Shown here: piece after piece, positions 54,188 through 62,491 of the stretch | How the letters are laid out: each line of letters opens with the position of its first letter | How positions within the stretch are numbered: the stretch's first letter is position 1 | Source: Hyalangium versicolor | GTDB lineage: Bacteria; Myxococcota; Myxococcia; Myxococcales; Myxococcaceae | Length of the DNA stretch: 64,000 nt | Assembly: GCF_020103695.1 (NCBI RefSeq) | Contig: NZ_JAHXBF010000019.1 | Location: 62,001-126,000, forward strand | Reading direction: 5' to 3' | Notes under the pieces: model-generated | Told to the model about the DNA's origin: nothing | What the model saw: the letters and a program-made list of their open reading frames with translations, nothing else | Databases searched by the model: none | Translations under genes and position numbers: made by a program

Positions 54188-54502
54188 ATGGTGAAGAGCA
54201 TTTCGCTGGCGGTGGTGGCGGTGGTGGGCCTGATGGCTGCGACTCCGGCCGAGGCAGCCCGCGCGGACCGTCGGCAGGCGAACCAGCAGGCGCGCATCGT
54301 CCAGGGCGTGAACAGCGGCGAGCTGACGAAGCGCGAGGCGGTGCGGCTCGAGGCGCAGCACGTGGCCCTCCAGCGGGAGATCCGCCAGGATCGCGCCGAT
54401 GACGGCCACCTCGACGCCGCCGAGCGCGCGAAGATCGAGCGCCAGCAGGACCGGCTCAACCGCCGCATCTCCGTCCAGAAGCACGACGCTCAGTCCCGCT
54501 GA
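54188..54502 (+). CDS. Small secreted alpha-helical protein
   Basis: A 104-aa protein with signal peptide (about 1-23, TPAEAARA) and a helical mature part: RIVQGVNSGELTKREAVRLE and HLDAAERAKIERQQDRLNRR. This pattern, with a DDGHLDAAER loop resembling half of an EF-hand-like site, recurs in many proteobacterial periplasmic proteins of unknown function. AAGGAG seven bases before ATG 54188 is a strong ribosome site. It is transcribed alone. Function unknown. Confidence 0.8.
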   Translation: MVKSISLAVVAVVGLMAATPAEAARADRRQANQQARIVQGVNSGELTKREAVRLEAQHVALQREIRQDRADDGHLDAAERAKIERQQDRLNRRISVQKHDAQSR

Positions 54503-54568
54503 GCCCGCGCGGCAGCGGACACTCCGGGGACGGGGGCGAGCAGAGACGCACGAGAGCCGCTAGACTTC

Positions 54569-55345
54569 GTGCCTGCCGTGGAACGCTCTCGCCCCGCACC
54601 TCCCACCTCCTCCGACGATGTCGGCACGTCTTCCGATGTCGGCATGTCTTCCGATGTCGGCATGTCCTCGCCGGTGAGGGTGCTGCCCTCGTTGAACGCA
54701 TTGCTGGAAGAGGTCCGCGCGCCTGGCGCGGGCCGTGACGATGTGGATGCGCTGCTCCGAGGGCTCGCGCGGCCCATGCCGGAGGACAACTCTCCTCGCG
54801 AGCGCGCCGACCTGCTGCTGTCCATCCTCGAGGATTCCACCGTCTCCGCCCACACCGGCAGCAATGGCCGCACGGTGCGGGCCGCCGCGGTCAAGGCCCT
54901 GTTGGCGCTCGGCTATCCCTACGCGCTCGAGGTTCCTCCCGAGGCGCTCTCCGACAGGAGACCGGGCGAGGGGGAACTCCCGCGGAGCCTCTTCTCCACC
55001 TCCCAGGGCATGTGGGGCTTCGGGCTCGTCATGGCCGTGGGGGTGCTGTTGCTGATCGTAGGCCTCCTCATCGCCGCGGACTCGCGCTCGTCCGTGTTCC
55101 TGGCGATCATCCTGGCGCTCGTGGGTGGCTCCACCTTCCTTCCCGCGGCCCTCACCGTGTGGGGGCACAACTCGGGCAGCAAGGGCCTCAAGGCCCTGGG
55201 GACCGCCTGGCTGACCATCGTCGGCCTCCTCATCACGGTGCCCTGCGTGATCGTGGCCTTCACCAGCTCCATGTTCACGTTGATCCCGGGAGCCGTGGGA
55301 GGCGCGCTCCTCGCGGGCACCTGGCTCATGAACTCGGAGTCGTGA
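54569..55345 (+). CDS. Membrane protein of unknown function with N-terminal repeat
   Basis: About 258 aa. The first 40 residues contain SSDVGM repeats encoded by an 18-bp tandem repeat. A soluble helical domain (about 45-145) follows with LLALGYPYALEVPPEAL, and then four transmembrane segments (about 150-255). The GTG at 54569 is proposed, but ATG codons within the repeats (for example 54659) are possible starts, which would make the repeat part of the leader. No family recognised; it converges with a phosphatase gene. Confidence 0.65.
   Translation: MPAVERSRPAPPTSSDDVGTSSDVGMSSDVGMSSPVRVLPSLNALLEEVRAPGAGRDDVDALLRGLARPMPEDNSPRERADLLLSILEDSTVSAHTGSNGRTVRAAAVKALLALGYPYALEVPPEALSDRRPGEGELPRSLFSTSQGMWGFGLVMAVGVLLLIVGLLIAADSRSSVFLAIILALVGGSTFLPAALTVWGHNSGSKGLKALGTAWLTIVGLLITVPCVIVAFTSSMFTLIPGAVGGALLAGTWLMNSES
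54611..54667. repeat. 18-bp tandem repeat at the start of the membrane-protein gene
   Basis: Two perfect-to-near copies of TCCGATGTCGGCATGTCT (54632-54649, 54650-54667) follow a degenerate 21-bp copy (54611-54631). Each adds six codons (SSDVGM) and an in-frame ATG. Confidence 0.8.
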
Positions 55346-55355
55346 GGCCCCTCAC
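55342..55355. terminator. Small hairpin over two convergent stop codons
   Basis: GTGAG-gccc-CTCAC: the left arm holds the TGA of the membrane-protein gene and the right arm the complement of the phosphatase stop. Only 5 bp, so weak alone. Confidence 0.3.
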
Positions 55356-55909
55356 TCCTCGGAGGGCGGCGGACGGCGCAGGTGGCTGTAGGCGATCTCC
55401 GCCAGGGCGTTGAACGTCGGCAGCTCCCACGAGAGCCGGTACTTCGCGCGCCAGTCCTCGGCCCAGGTCAGGAAGGCCTCGAGCTGCTCGGGGCTGGGAG
55501 ACACCTGCCAGCGTGCGCGCTTGGCCCGCGTGAGCGCCTCGAGCGGACTGTCTCCCTGCGCCACCAGCACGCAGAGCGCCAGCATCGCGCTGCGGCCCAC
55601 GCCGTGCGCACAATGAATGTAGACCTTGTGGCCGCGCGACAGGTGCTTCGTCACCCACTGCACGCCGTCGCGCAGCATCGGCAGGCTGACGGCGCGCAGA
55701 TCATGGGTGGGCAGGTGCAGCAGGGTGATGCCGTGCTCGCGCAGCAGGTGCTCGTCGTCACAGTCCTCCACCCGCAAGTCGACCACGTAGCGGATGCCCA
55801 GCTGCGAGACCAGGTGCTCAGCGGCCTCGATCGGGAAGCGGCCCCCCACCGCCATCTGCGGCGTCAGCCAGTCGAAGTTCAGCTCCTGCTCCCATTGAGA
55901 TCCACCCAT
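55352..55909 (-). CDS. Dual-specificity protein phosphatase-like protein
   Basis: A 185-aa cytoplasmic phosphatase. The Cys-phosphatase signature HCAHGVGRS (HCx5R) is present, with the general-acid region LHLPTHDLRA upstream. N-terminal DWLTPQMAVGGRFP and EAAEHLVSQLGIRYVVDLR are typical of the KAP/PTPMT-like compact DSPs. The expected reaction is dephosphorylation of Tyr/Ser/Thr or a phosphoinositide; myxobacteria carry many Ser/Thr kinases that could be counterparts. GGGAGG before ATG 55909 fixes the start; a longer frame to 56119 lacks a ribosome site. Confidence 0.88.
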   Translation of the reverse strand: MGGSQWEQELNFDWLTPQMAVGGRFPIEAAEHLVSQLGIRYVVDLRVEDCDDEHLLREHGITLLHLPTHDLRAVSLPMLRDGVQWVTKHLSRGHKVYIHCAHGVGRSAMLALCVLVAQGDSPLEALTRAKRARWQVSPSPEQLEAFLTWAEDWRAKYRLSWELPTFNALAEIAYSHLRRPPPSEE

Positions 55910-56136
55910 CGGCAGGCCCTCCCCCGCTGCATCCACCTTCAATGGTAGAGATTCTCGGGGGTTCTGACAGGTCTGCCCCTGCCCAGCCCCATCATTCCAG
56001 GCATTTGGCCAAGGCCCCCTGGCGCGCTCTGGTTGTGGGGAAAAATAATCCAAAGACGCAACTTGTAGGACACAGAATTCGAGAATGGCTGTATCGCGGT
56101 TGAAGCCATCATCCCCCACTTCAGCCGCCCATCATG

Positions 56137-56165
56137 GGGCTCCCGTCTCATCCCAGCGGGAGCCC
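56137..56165 (-). terminator. Terminator hairpin after the metallophosphoesterase gene
   Basis: GGGCTCCCG and CGGGAGCCC form a perfect 9-bp stem with an 11-nt loop, 23 bp past the minus-strand stop. The remaining intergenic DNA (55910-56136) is AT-rich near 56040-56100 and probably holds the phosphatase promoter. Confidence 0.6.
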
Positions 56166-56188
56166 TGTGTCATTTCTGGGGTCTGCTC

Positions 56189-57406
56189 TCACTCCGCCAC
56201 GAGCGTCAGTTCGGTGATCTCGGGAGCAGGTCCCAGGCGCATCGGAGGCCCCCAGTAGCCGGTGCCTCGGCTGGTGTACACGCGGATGCCGGCGATGGTC
56301 GCCAGCCCGCGAATGACAGGCTGCTGGAGCTTCACGAAGAACATGAAGGGGAAGATCTGCCCGCCGTGCGTGTGCCCGGACAGCTGCAGATCCACGTCCA
56401 GCCCCCGGGCCAGGAACGCCGTGCGCGGCTGGTGCGCCAGGAGCAGCCGAGGCACATCCTCCGGAGCGCCCGCGAGCGCCAGATCCGGCCTGCACGCATG
56501 CGCCGCATCAATCCGCCCGCCCTCATGGTCCGTCACGCCGGCCACGACGAGCCGCGCCTCCGAGCGCTCGACGACGCGGTGCTCGTTGTGCAGCACGGTG
56601 AGCCCCAGCCGAGCCACCTCGGCGGCCCACGCGGCGCCTCCGTGGTAGTACTCGTGGTTGCCGGTGACGTAGTAGACGCCGAGCGGCGCGCGCAGCCCGG
56701 AGAGGGGAGCCACCTCGTCGCGCAGCGTGCGCACGCTGCCGTCCACCAGGTCCCCCGTCACCGCGACGATGTCTGGCTCCAGCGCGTTCACCTGCTCCAC
56801 CACGCGCCGCAGGAAGTGCCGATCCAGCGTGGGACCAATGTGGATGTCGGAAATCTGCACCACGCGCACGCCGTGCAGGCCCTGGCCCAGCCGCTTCACG
56901 GGGACCGTCAGCCGCTCCACGCGCGCACGGCCGCGCGCCGTGAGGAACGCGAAGGCGAGCGCCGGCACCACCACCACCAGCACCGCCACCGCCTTGCCGC
57001 GCGCGAACACCTGGGCCTCGGGCACCGAACCCACGAGGCCCCACACCGCGCCGACGATGTCCGCCACGAGCACGGCGCTGAGCAGCAACCCGAAGGTGCC
57101 CAGCCACAGCATGGACGTCCAGTACAGCACCTGGTTGAGCAGCGTGGGCTTGCGCCGGGAGGCCACGAAGCCCAGCGGGATGGAGCAGAAGAGCAGCGCC
57201 AGCGCGGTATAGCCGAGCGTCTCCCAGGGCTGGCCGAGGTTCGGATCCAAAACCAGCCGCAGCCCGAGGTAGCCGTGCAGGCCGCCGACGAGGCCCACCA
57301 TGAGAAGAATGGCCACCATGCCTCGGACGATGAGGCCGATGGGGACCTGGCTCAGTGGGACACCGTCGTGCTGCTCACGCTCCAAGCCCTGAGAGGACTG
57401 CGCCAT
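56189..57406 (-). CDS. Membrane metallophosphoesterase (YaeI/YkuE type)
   Basis: A 405-aa protein with four transmembrane segments in the first 160 residues followed by a calcineurin-like phosphoesterase domain. Metal motifs: VVQISDIHIG, VTGDLVDG, VTGNHEYY and LLLAHQP, plus GHTHGGQIFPF. This matches the YkuE/YaeI membrane-bound subgroup acting on UDP-lipid A precursors or phospholipids in some species; the substrate here is unknown. The catalytic domain probably faces the periplasm or membrane surface. It follows the AgmC-like gene on the same strand (about 87 bp gap). Confidence 0.9.
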   Translation of the reverse strand: MAQSSQGLEREQHDGVPLSQVPIGLIVRGMVAILLMVGLVGGLHGYLGLRLVLDPNLGQPWETLGYTALALLFCSIPLGFVASRRKPTLLNQVLYWTSMLWLGTFGLLLSAVLVADIVGAVWGLVGSVPEAQVFARGKAVAVLVVVVPALAFAFLTARGRARVERLTVPVKRLGQGLHGVRVVQISDIHIGPTLDRHFLRRVVEQVNALEPDIVAVTGDLVDGSVRTLRDEVAPLSGLRAPLGVYYVTGNHEYYHGGAAWAAEVARLGLTVLHNEHRVVERSEARLVVAGVTDHEGGRIDAAHACRPDLALAGAPEDVPRLLLAHQPRTAFLARGLDVDLQLSGHTHGGQIFPFMFFVKLQQPVIRGLATIAGIRVYTSRGTGYWGPPMRLGPAPEITELTLVAE

Positions 57407-57493
57407 CCGTCACTCCATGCGCGGTGCCGGCCCTGCCACCCAGCCAAGGCTCCCAACATAACGAGGAGCCTTCCGCAGCGCCCGACATCCCGT

Positions 57494-59575
57494 CTATTCG
57501 CTCCGCCGCAGCCTCGCCGCGCCCAGTCCGAGCAGGAGCACCAGGGCTCCGAGCCCCGCCCCGGGAGAGGCGCCACAGCCACAACCGGCCTCGGGCGACT
57601 CGGAGGTCCCTACCTCGAAGTGCGTCGTGCTGGAAGAGGGGCCCTCTGCGCCGCTCTTGTCCCACGAGCGGATGACGGCGGTGTGAGCACCCGGAGCGAG
57701 CTTCTGCTCGGCGGTGAGCGTGTAGCGGAAGCGCCGCTGATCATCCAGCTTCACATGGGCCACCTCGGCGCCATCTACCTCAATGCTCACGGAGGCGCCG
57801 CTGGGGCTCATGCCCGCGAACAACGTCAGAGCCTCCACGACTTCGTTCTCCTGGGGCACGACCAGGATGGGCGCATCGCCCGAGACACCGCCATCCTGGG
57901 TGAAGCCTCCATCCTGGGTGGAACCTCCATCCGAGGTCGTGCCTCCGTCCGAGGTGCCACCATCTCCCGGAGCCTCTCCCACATCGAACTGGTTGACGGT
58001 GGACGGGAGGCTGTAGGCGCCGAACACCTCCGCCGAGGCCTGCAGCGTGTGGCCGCCCAACACCAGGTCCGAAGAGGGCTCATACGTGAACACGCCCGCG
58101 CTGCCCGCGACCACCTGGGTGTAGGCCACACCGTCCAGGAACAGATGGATGATCACTCCCGGATCCGAAGTACCCTCGATGTGCGGACGCTGCGACAGGC
58201 CCGTGGCCCCATCCTCAGGCTGGGTCAGCGTGGGCGTGGCAGGCACCTGATAGGGCACCTCATACGACTGCTGGCCCCCATAGGAGGTGCCCCCGTCGAC
58301 GGCGCTCGGGCCCGCCCCGTAGGTGTCGCCCGAGGACGTCGACTGCCCGGGGAACCCGGCCACCACCGAGGCGGGGCAGCTGATGGGATTGCCCTGGAGG
58401 AAGATGAAGCCCCCACCGCCGCCACCGCCAGGGCCGGAATGCTCGGTGGGGTGCCGGGTATCACCGCCGACTCCTCCCGAGGCCCGTGCCAGGGTGCAGC
58501 TCAGCCCTCGAGCGGTTCGAACGGAGATGGCGCCTCCCGCGCCGCCGCCTCCGGCTCCGTCATCGATGGAAGACGCGGTGAAGGTCCCTGCGCTTCCCGT
58601 CACGCTGAACTGCCCTGTCCCTGTGACTTCCGCCGCGCGGATGATGATCACTCCGCCTCCGGCACCGCCCGTCGTGTTTCCATCCACATGACCGCCTCCG
58701 CCTCCGCCTCCGCCTCCGAAGACGAGGTGCTCGTAGGGCAGGTAGCTCAGGCGCGTGCCTCCCAGACCGCCCGTGTCATGAGGGGTCTCGTAGGTGTAGC
58801 CACCCTTGCCTCCCAAGCCGGAGTGGCCTCCTCCAGCGCCGCCGGAGTTGTGACACACGCCGCTGCCGCCACCGTTGGCCAGGTTGCCTCGCCCGGCCGC
58901 CGTGCCGAAGCGCCCGGCCACCACGCTCTCTCCTTTATAGGAGCCGCCGTTCCCAGCCCCCTGATCGAGCTGGCTGCAGTTGTCCCGGCCCGAGTGGTTG
59001 ATGAACGCGCCGCCGCGAAAGCCCGCCCCATCCGCGGTGATGGCACCGCTCAGCGTCACCTGTCCGTTGGCCAGGAACGCCACGATGCCCCCCACGCTCC
59101 CATTCCAGGGCGTGGCCCTGATGGAACCCGTCGAACCCACCCGGAGAGTCGTGTACTCGGGGACGCTGACCACCTGCGTCACGTTCGCCGCGTAGCTGTA
59201 CTGAAGCGGCGCGGTCAGCTCCAGGCTGGTGTCACGCAGGGACGCCACGCGCGCATACTCGAATCTCCCCACGGCGGTGCCGCCCAAGTCGATGGTCTGC
59301 TGGTTCCCCGAGGCAGGCGGGGACGACAGGCCCGTGGACTGATGCACGAGCACCAGGTCTCCCACATCGAAGACCTTGCCGTTGTTGTTGTTGAGGGTCA
59401 GAACTGTCGTTCCCGCCGCGGCGTTGACGGTGAGCAGCCTGTAGACGTTGATGACCGTGCCCGGGGCATCCACCCCCAAGGAGCTGTCCTTGCCGGTCCC
59501 CAGCCCGAAGGTGTCCGGTTCAGCCAGCGCTGCTCCCGAGACGAACAAGCCCAGCAGGAAGAGTTGGATGCGCAT
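57494..59575 (-). CDS. AgmC-like glycine-rich surface protein with MYXO-CTERM tail
   Basis: A 693-aa exported protein. A signal peptide (1-18) is followed by the pattern DTFGLGTGKD...VINVYRLLT and long Gly-rich beta segments (GGGGGGGGGHVDGNTTGG, GAGGGGAGGAISV), resembling AgmC of adventurous gliding. A central Pro-rich Ig-like domain and the DGGTSDGGTTSDGGSTQDGG repeat precede a second Ig-like domain. The C-terminus GCGCGASPGAGLGALVLLLG followed by LGAARLRRSE is a MYXO-CTERM signal: Cys pair, hydrophobic helix and basic end. It is processed and anchored at the surface in Myxococcales. ATG 59575 is proposed over GTG 59593. Confidence 0.87.
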   Translation of the reverse strand: MRIQLFLLGLFVSGAALAEPDTFGLGTGKDSSLGVDAPGTVINVYRLLTVNAAAGTTVLTLNNNNGKVFDVGDLVLVHQSTGLSSPPASGNQQTIDLGGTAVGRFEYARVASLRDTSLELTAPLQYSYAANVTQVVSVPEYTTLRVGSTGSIRATPWNGSVGGIVAFLANGQVTLSGAITADGAGFRGGAFINHSGRDNCSQLDQGAGNGGSYKGESVVAGRFGTAAGRGNLANGGGSGVCHNSGGAGGGHSGLGGKGGYTYETPHDTGGLGGTRLSYLPYEHLVFGGGGGGGGGHVDGNTTGGAGGGVIIIRAAEVTGTGQFSVTGSAGTFTASSIDDGAGGGGAGGAISVRTARGLSCTLARASGGVGGDTRHPTEHSGPGGGGGGGFIFLQGNPISCPASVVAGFPGQSTSSGDTYGAGPSAVDGGTSYGGQQSYEVPYQVPATPTLTQPEDGATGLSQRPHIEGTSDPGVIIHLFLDGVAYTQVVAGSAGVFTYEPSSDLVLGGHTLQASAEVFGAYSLPSTVNQFDVGEAPGDGGTSDGGTTSDGGSTQDGGFTQDGGVSGDAPILVVPQENEVVEALTLFAGMSPSGASVSIEVDGAEVAHVKLDDQRRFRYTLTAEQKLAPGAHTAVIRSWDKSGAEGPSSSTTHFEVGTSESPEAGCGCGASPGAGLGALVLLLGLGAARLRRSE

Positions 59576-59620
59576 GGGGACATGGTGCCCCACCTTGGCA
59601 AGGGAGGTCGAGCCTTGGGG

Positions 59621-60130
59621 TCAGGTTCCCCGCGTGCCCTCGGCGATCTGCGTGAGATAGCGCGCGTTCACGGGGGCGAAAAAGGGCTGGCGCAGCAGGC
59701 GAGGCAGGGCGCGCTTGTCCACGCACAGCAGTTGGAGCGCATCGGCCCACTCGCCGAGCACGGCGATGGCGCGGACATCGGGCGCCTCGCGGTAGAGATC
59801 ATTCAGGTTGTGGACGAGCGCGCTCAGGTCCTCCACCTCCCAGCGCTCGGTGTTCTCGCCGACGAGAACATGCAGCTCCAGCGTGTGCCGCTCCCGGACG
59901 TCCACGAGCTTGAAGCCCCGGGCGGCTCCGCCCATGGCCTGGGTGAGCGGGCCCACGAGCTCATCTGGCCGCACCCCCAGCGCGACGGAGAGGCCCCCGT
60001 GCAGGAGGCCCGCGTCGCACAGGCGCAGGAGGGACACCTCCGGGGGCTCGCCGGGGACGAACACCTCGGTGGCGGCCGTGCGGTCTTTCAGGAGCCGCTC
60101 TCGGGCGAGCAGGTCGGGCAGGGAAGCCAT
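59621..60130 (-). CDS. Conserved hypothetical cytoplasmic protein
   Basis: A 169-aa soluble protein: SLPDLLARERLLKDRTAATE, ARGFKLVDVRERHTLELHV, TERWEVEDLSALVHNLNDLY and VLGEWADALQLLCVDKRALP. No signal peptide, no transmembrane segment and no family recognised. Alternating strands and helices suggest a compact alpha/beta fold. A GTG three codons upstream (60139) is also possible. Located between the AgmC-like gene and a methyltransferase on the same strand; spacing (about 50 bp each side) is compatible with an operon. Confidence 0.6.
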   Translation of the reverse strand: MASLPDLLARERLLKDRTAATEVFVPGEPPEVSLLRLCDAGLLHGGLSVALGVRPDELVGPLTQAMGGAARGFKLVDVRERHTLELHVLVGENTERWEVEDLSALVHNLNDLYREAPDVRAIAVLGEWADALQLLCVDKRALPRLLRQPFFAPVNARYLTQIAEGTRGT

Positions 60131-60182
60131 ACCGCGCACCCTACCACCGGCGGATCCGGTGTCCTCGCCTCACCACGCCAGC

Positions 60183-60962
60183 TCAGGGGCGTGTCGCCAG
60201 AAGGGCAAAGACGCGGTGGGGAATGGAGAGAGGGTCCTCGGGAAACCGCCGGGCGAGGAGCGTGGCGAAGGCGTCGTCGAAGCGGGCGACCTGCTCCTGG
60301 GGGAGCGAGCCACCCACCTTGGCGCTCGCGCGGACACGGCCTCGCCAGCTCTCGTGGGTGTACGGCACCTCCACGTCGAAGGAGAAGGACTCCAGGCGGA
60401 CATAACCTGCGGACTTCGCGTCGTGGAACCACTCCGGGTACAGGCCGACGTTGTGCCCGTAACGGTACTGCGGGAGCTGCGCCCCGGGGTTGAACTCCTC
60501 CATGAGGGCCTCGGTGGCCTCCACCACGTTGCCGGGAGACATGACCCAGTCGAAGTGGGCGATGACGAGCCGTCCCCCAGGCACGAGCAGGCGCATGGCC
60601 TCCAGAGCTGCGGCGGAGCGATCGAACCAGTGCCAGCACTGTCCGGCGGTGACGAGCTCGAACGCACCGGAGGGCAGCTCCGTGCGCTCAGCCGAGCCTC
60701 GCCGGAACTCGACGGAGAGCTCCTCCTGGACGGCGAGCCTCCGAGCCGCTTCCAGCATGGGCTCGGAGATGTCGAGGCCCGTCACCGTGCACCCACGCCG
60801 TGCGAGCCCCCGGGCCACCGTACCCGTGCCTGTGCCGAAGTCCACGGCGCGCAGACCTGGGCGCACCACTCCCTCCTTCGCAAGACGCGCGAAGAAGGCT
60901 TCAGGGAAGCCCGCACGGTGCTTCGCGTAGTCATCCGACGTCCGTCCGAAGTCCACCTGCAT
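60183..60962 (-). CDS. Class I SAM-dependent methyltransferase (UbiE/Methyltransf_11 type)
   Basis: A 259-aa methyltransferase: motif I AVDFGTGTGTVARGL, motif Post-I VTGLDISEPML, GSAERTELPSGAFELVTAGQ and LVPGGRLVIAHFDW. The opening SDDYAKHRAGFPEAFF is typical of a family annotated as class I SAM-dependent methyltransferases of unknown substrate. GGGAGGACGTGTC before the ATG gives a good ribosome site. Divergent from the HTH-citrate synthase gene, whose leader begins directly at this start, so both promoters overlap in about 145 bp. Confidence 0.9.
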   Translation of the reverse strand: MQVDFGRTSDDYAKHRAGFPEAFFARLAKEGVVRPGLRAVDFGTGTGTVARGLARRGCTVTGLDISEPMLEAARRLAVQEELSVEFRRGSAERTELPSGAFELVTAGQCWHWFDRSAAALEAMRLLVPGGRLVIAHFDWVMSPGNVVEATEALMEEFNPGAQLPQYRYGHNVGLYPEWFHDAKSAGYVRLESFSFDVEVPYTHESWRGRVRASAKVGGSLPQEQVARFDDAFATLLARRFPEDPLSIPHRVFALLATRP

Positions 60963-60993
60963 GACACGTCCTCCCGCTGCTTCCGGGACTCAT

Positions 60994-61098
60994 CTCGACA
61001 AGGCATCAAGTCGAGTCGACAATCCACTTCCGGAGGCTGCGAGAGACATGGTGAAGCGGAGCGGAGGCCGGTCTCAATCTCGATTCGACCATCGAGAT
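60994..61098. promoter_or_regulatory. Two related inverted repeats upstream of the HTH-citrate synthase gene
   Basis: ATCTCGAT-tcgacc-ATCGAGAT (61077-61098) is a perfect 8-bp dyad 9 bp before ATG 61108. CTCGAC-N10-GTCGAG (60994-61015) is a second, similar one. Their closeness to a gene that itself encodes an HTH domain makes autoregulation plausible. The first would also hide or present the ribosome site GATGAGG. Confidence 0.45.
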
Positions 61099-61107
61099 GA
61101 GGAACTC

Positions 61108-62349
61108 ATGTCGGCGGCCGAGGCGTCGGCACTGCTGGGTGTGAAGCGGGCGACGCTCTACACGTACGTGAGCCGAGGGCTCGTGCGGTGCGTCCCCGAG
61201 CCGGGGACCAAGGAGAACCGCTACGTCCGCATGGATCTGGAGCGGCTGAAGGCGCGGCATGACGCTCGGGCGGGGCACGCGGCGGTGGCCTCGGGCGCAT
61301 TGCGCTGGGGCGAGCCGGTCATCGACTCATCCGTCTCCCGGATCGACTCGGATGGGCTGGCGTATCGCGGGCACCTGGCAGTGGAGCTGGCGGTGCAGGG
61401 GCGCTCCTTCGAGCAGGTGGCGGAGCTGCTATGGACTGGTGAGCTGCCGAGCGCACCCGTCCGGTGGCCTGCGCCGGAGCTGCCGTTCCCTCCGTCCTCA
61501 TTGGTGGGGTTGCTGCCACGAGATGCTCCGCCGCTGACGGTGCTGTCGGCGATGGTACCCATGCTGGGTGCCTCGGATCCGGCACGCTTCGCCTCGCCGC
61601 CTGAGCAGGAGCGCATGCGAGCCCGGCGCGTGCTGCGCCAGCTCGGAGCGTGGGTGGGCGGAGCCCAAGGAGCCACCCGGGTGGCCCAGGCGCTGAAGGA
61701 GGAGACGGTGGCGGCCTCGATGGCACGGGCGTGGGGCGTGGAGGTGAAACAGGCCACAGCGCCGCTCGATCGAGCGCTGGTGCTGTGCGCGGACCATGAG
61801 CTGAACGTGTCCACCTTCACGGCACGCGTGACGGCCTCCTCTGGGGCGGACCTTTACGCATGTGTGAGCGCAGCGCTGGCGGCGCTCTCGGGGCCGAAGC
61901 ACGGAGGAGCCTGCGATCGCATCGAGGCGATGATGCAGGAGGTCCGGCGTCCAGAGCGCGCAGCCACCGTGGTGCGCGAGCGGCTGCGACGAGGCGAGTC
62001 CGTCCCGGGCTTCGGACACCAGCTCTACCCGGACGGAGATCCGCGGACTCCGCCCGTGTTGGAGATGGCATGGGCGGTACGGCCCGAGCCCTCGGCGGTG
62101 CGGGTGGTGCGCGCGGTGATGGAGGCCATGGCCGAAGCGGGGCATCCGCCGCCCGCGGTGGACTTCGGGCTGGTGGCGCTCTCGGCGGCACTGGGGCTTC
62201 CTCCGGGAGCGGCGGCGGCGGTGTTCGGGGTGGGACGCGCGGCGGGCTGGGTGGCCCATGTGCTGGAGCAGCGCGAACAGGGACACCTGTTGCGCCCCCG
62301 TGCGAGGTACGTGGAGCAGCCCCCGAGGAGCCGCTCTCCGGACGCATGA
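61108..62349 (+). CDS. Citrate synthase-like enzyme fused to an N-terminal HTH domain
   Basis: A 413-aa protein. Residues 1-55 form a MerR/excisionase-type HTH (SAAEASALLGVKRATLYTYV then SRGLVR). The rest is a citrate synthase fold: HELNVSTFTARV, ALSGPKHGGACDRI, PGFGHQLYPDGDPRTPP. The usual PLHGGA reads PKHGGA and the GFGHRVYKxxDPR Arg is Gln-Leu, but the His residues and DPR Arg are kept. This architecture is a known HTH-containing citrate synthase subfamily; it may make citrate or methylcitrate, or act as a metabolite-responsive regulator. ATG 61108 has GATGAGG; an upstream ATG at 61048 adds 20 residues. Not part of an obvious TCA operon. Confidence 0.85.
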   Translation: MSAAEASALLGVKRATLYTYVSRGLVRCVPEPGTKENRYVRMDLERLKARHDARAGHAAVASGALRWGEPVIDSSVSRIDSDGLAYRGHLAVELAVQGRSFEQVAELLWTGELPSAPVRWPAPELPFPPSSLVGLLPRDAPPLTVLSAMVPMLGASDPARFASPPEQERMRARRVLRQLGAWVGGAQGATRVAQALKEETVAASMARAWGVEVKQATAPLDRALVLCADHELNVSTFTARVTASSGADLYACVSAALAALSGPKHGGACDRIEAMMQEVRRPERAATVVRERLRRGESVPGFGHQLYPDGDPRTPPVLEMAWAVRPEPSAVRVVRAVMEAMAEAGHPPPAVDFGLVALSAALGLPPGAAAAVFGVGRAAGWVAHVLEQREQGHLLRPRARYVEQPPRSRSPDA

Positions 62350-62491
62350 GGCTGGGAGCAGAGCACTCGACGGACCGAGCGCTGGGATGCACACTCCCGC
62401 AGCGAGCGTTCACCGGCAGTCACCGTCTCGCGCGGAGCGCTCCCATCCCTCCGTTCCGGCCCCCAGATTCCATCTCTCGATGGAGGACTCC

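Noticed and set aside
56366..60493. A 1375-codon open frame on the plus strand
   Set aside because: It is antisense to the metallophosphoesterase, AgmC-like and neighbouring genes, has His/Arg/Gly-rich low-complexity translation and no family signatures; a GC-driven artefact.
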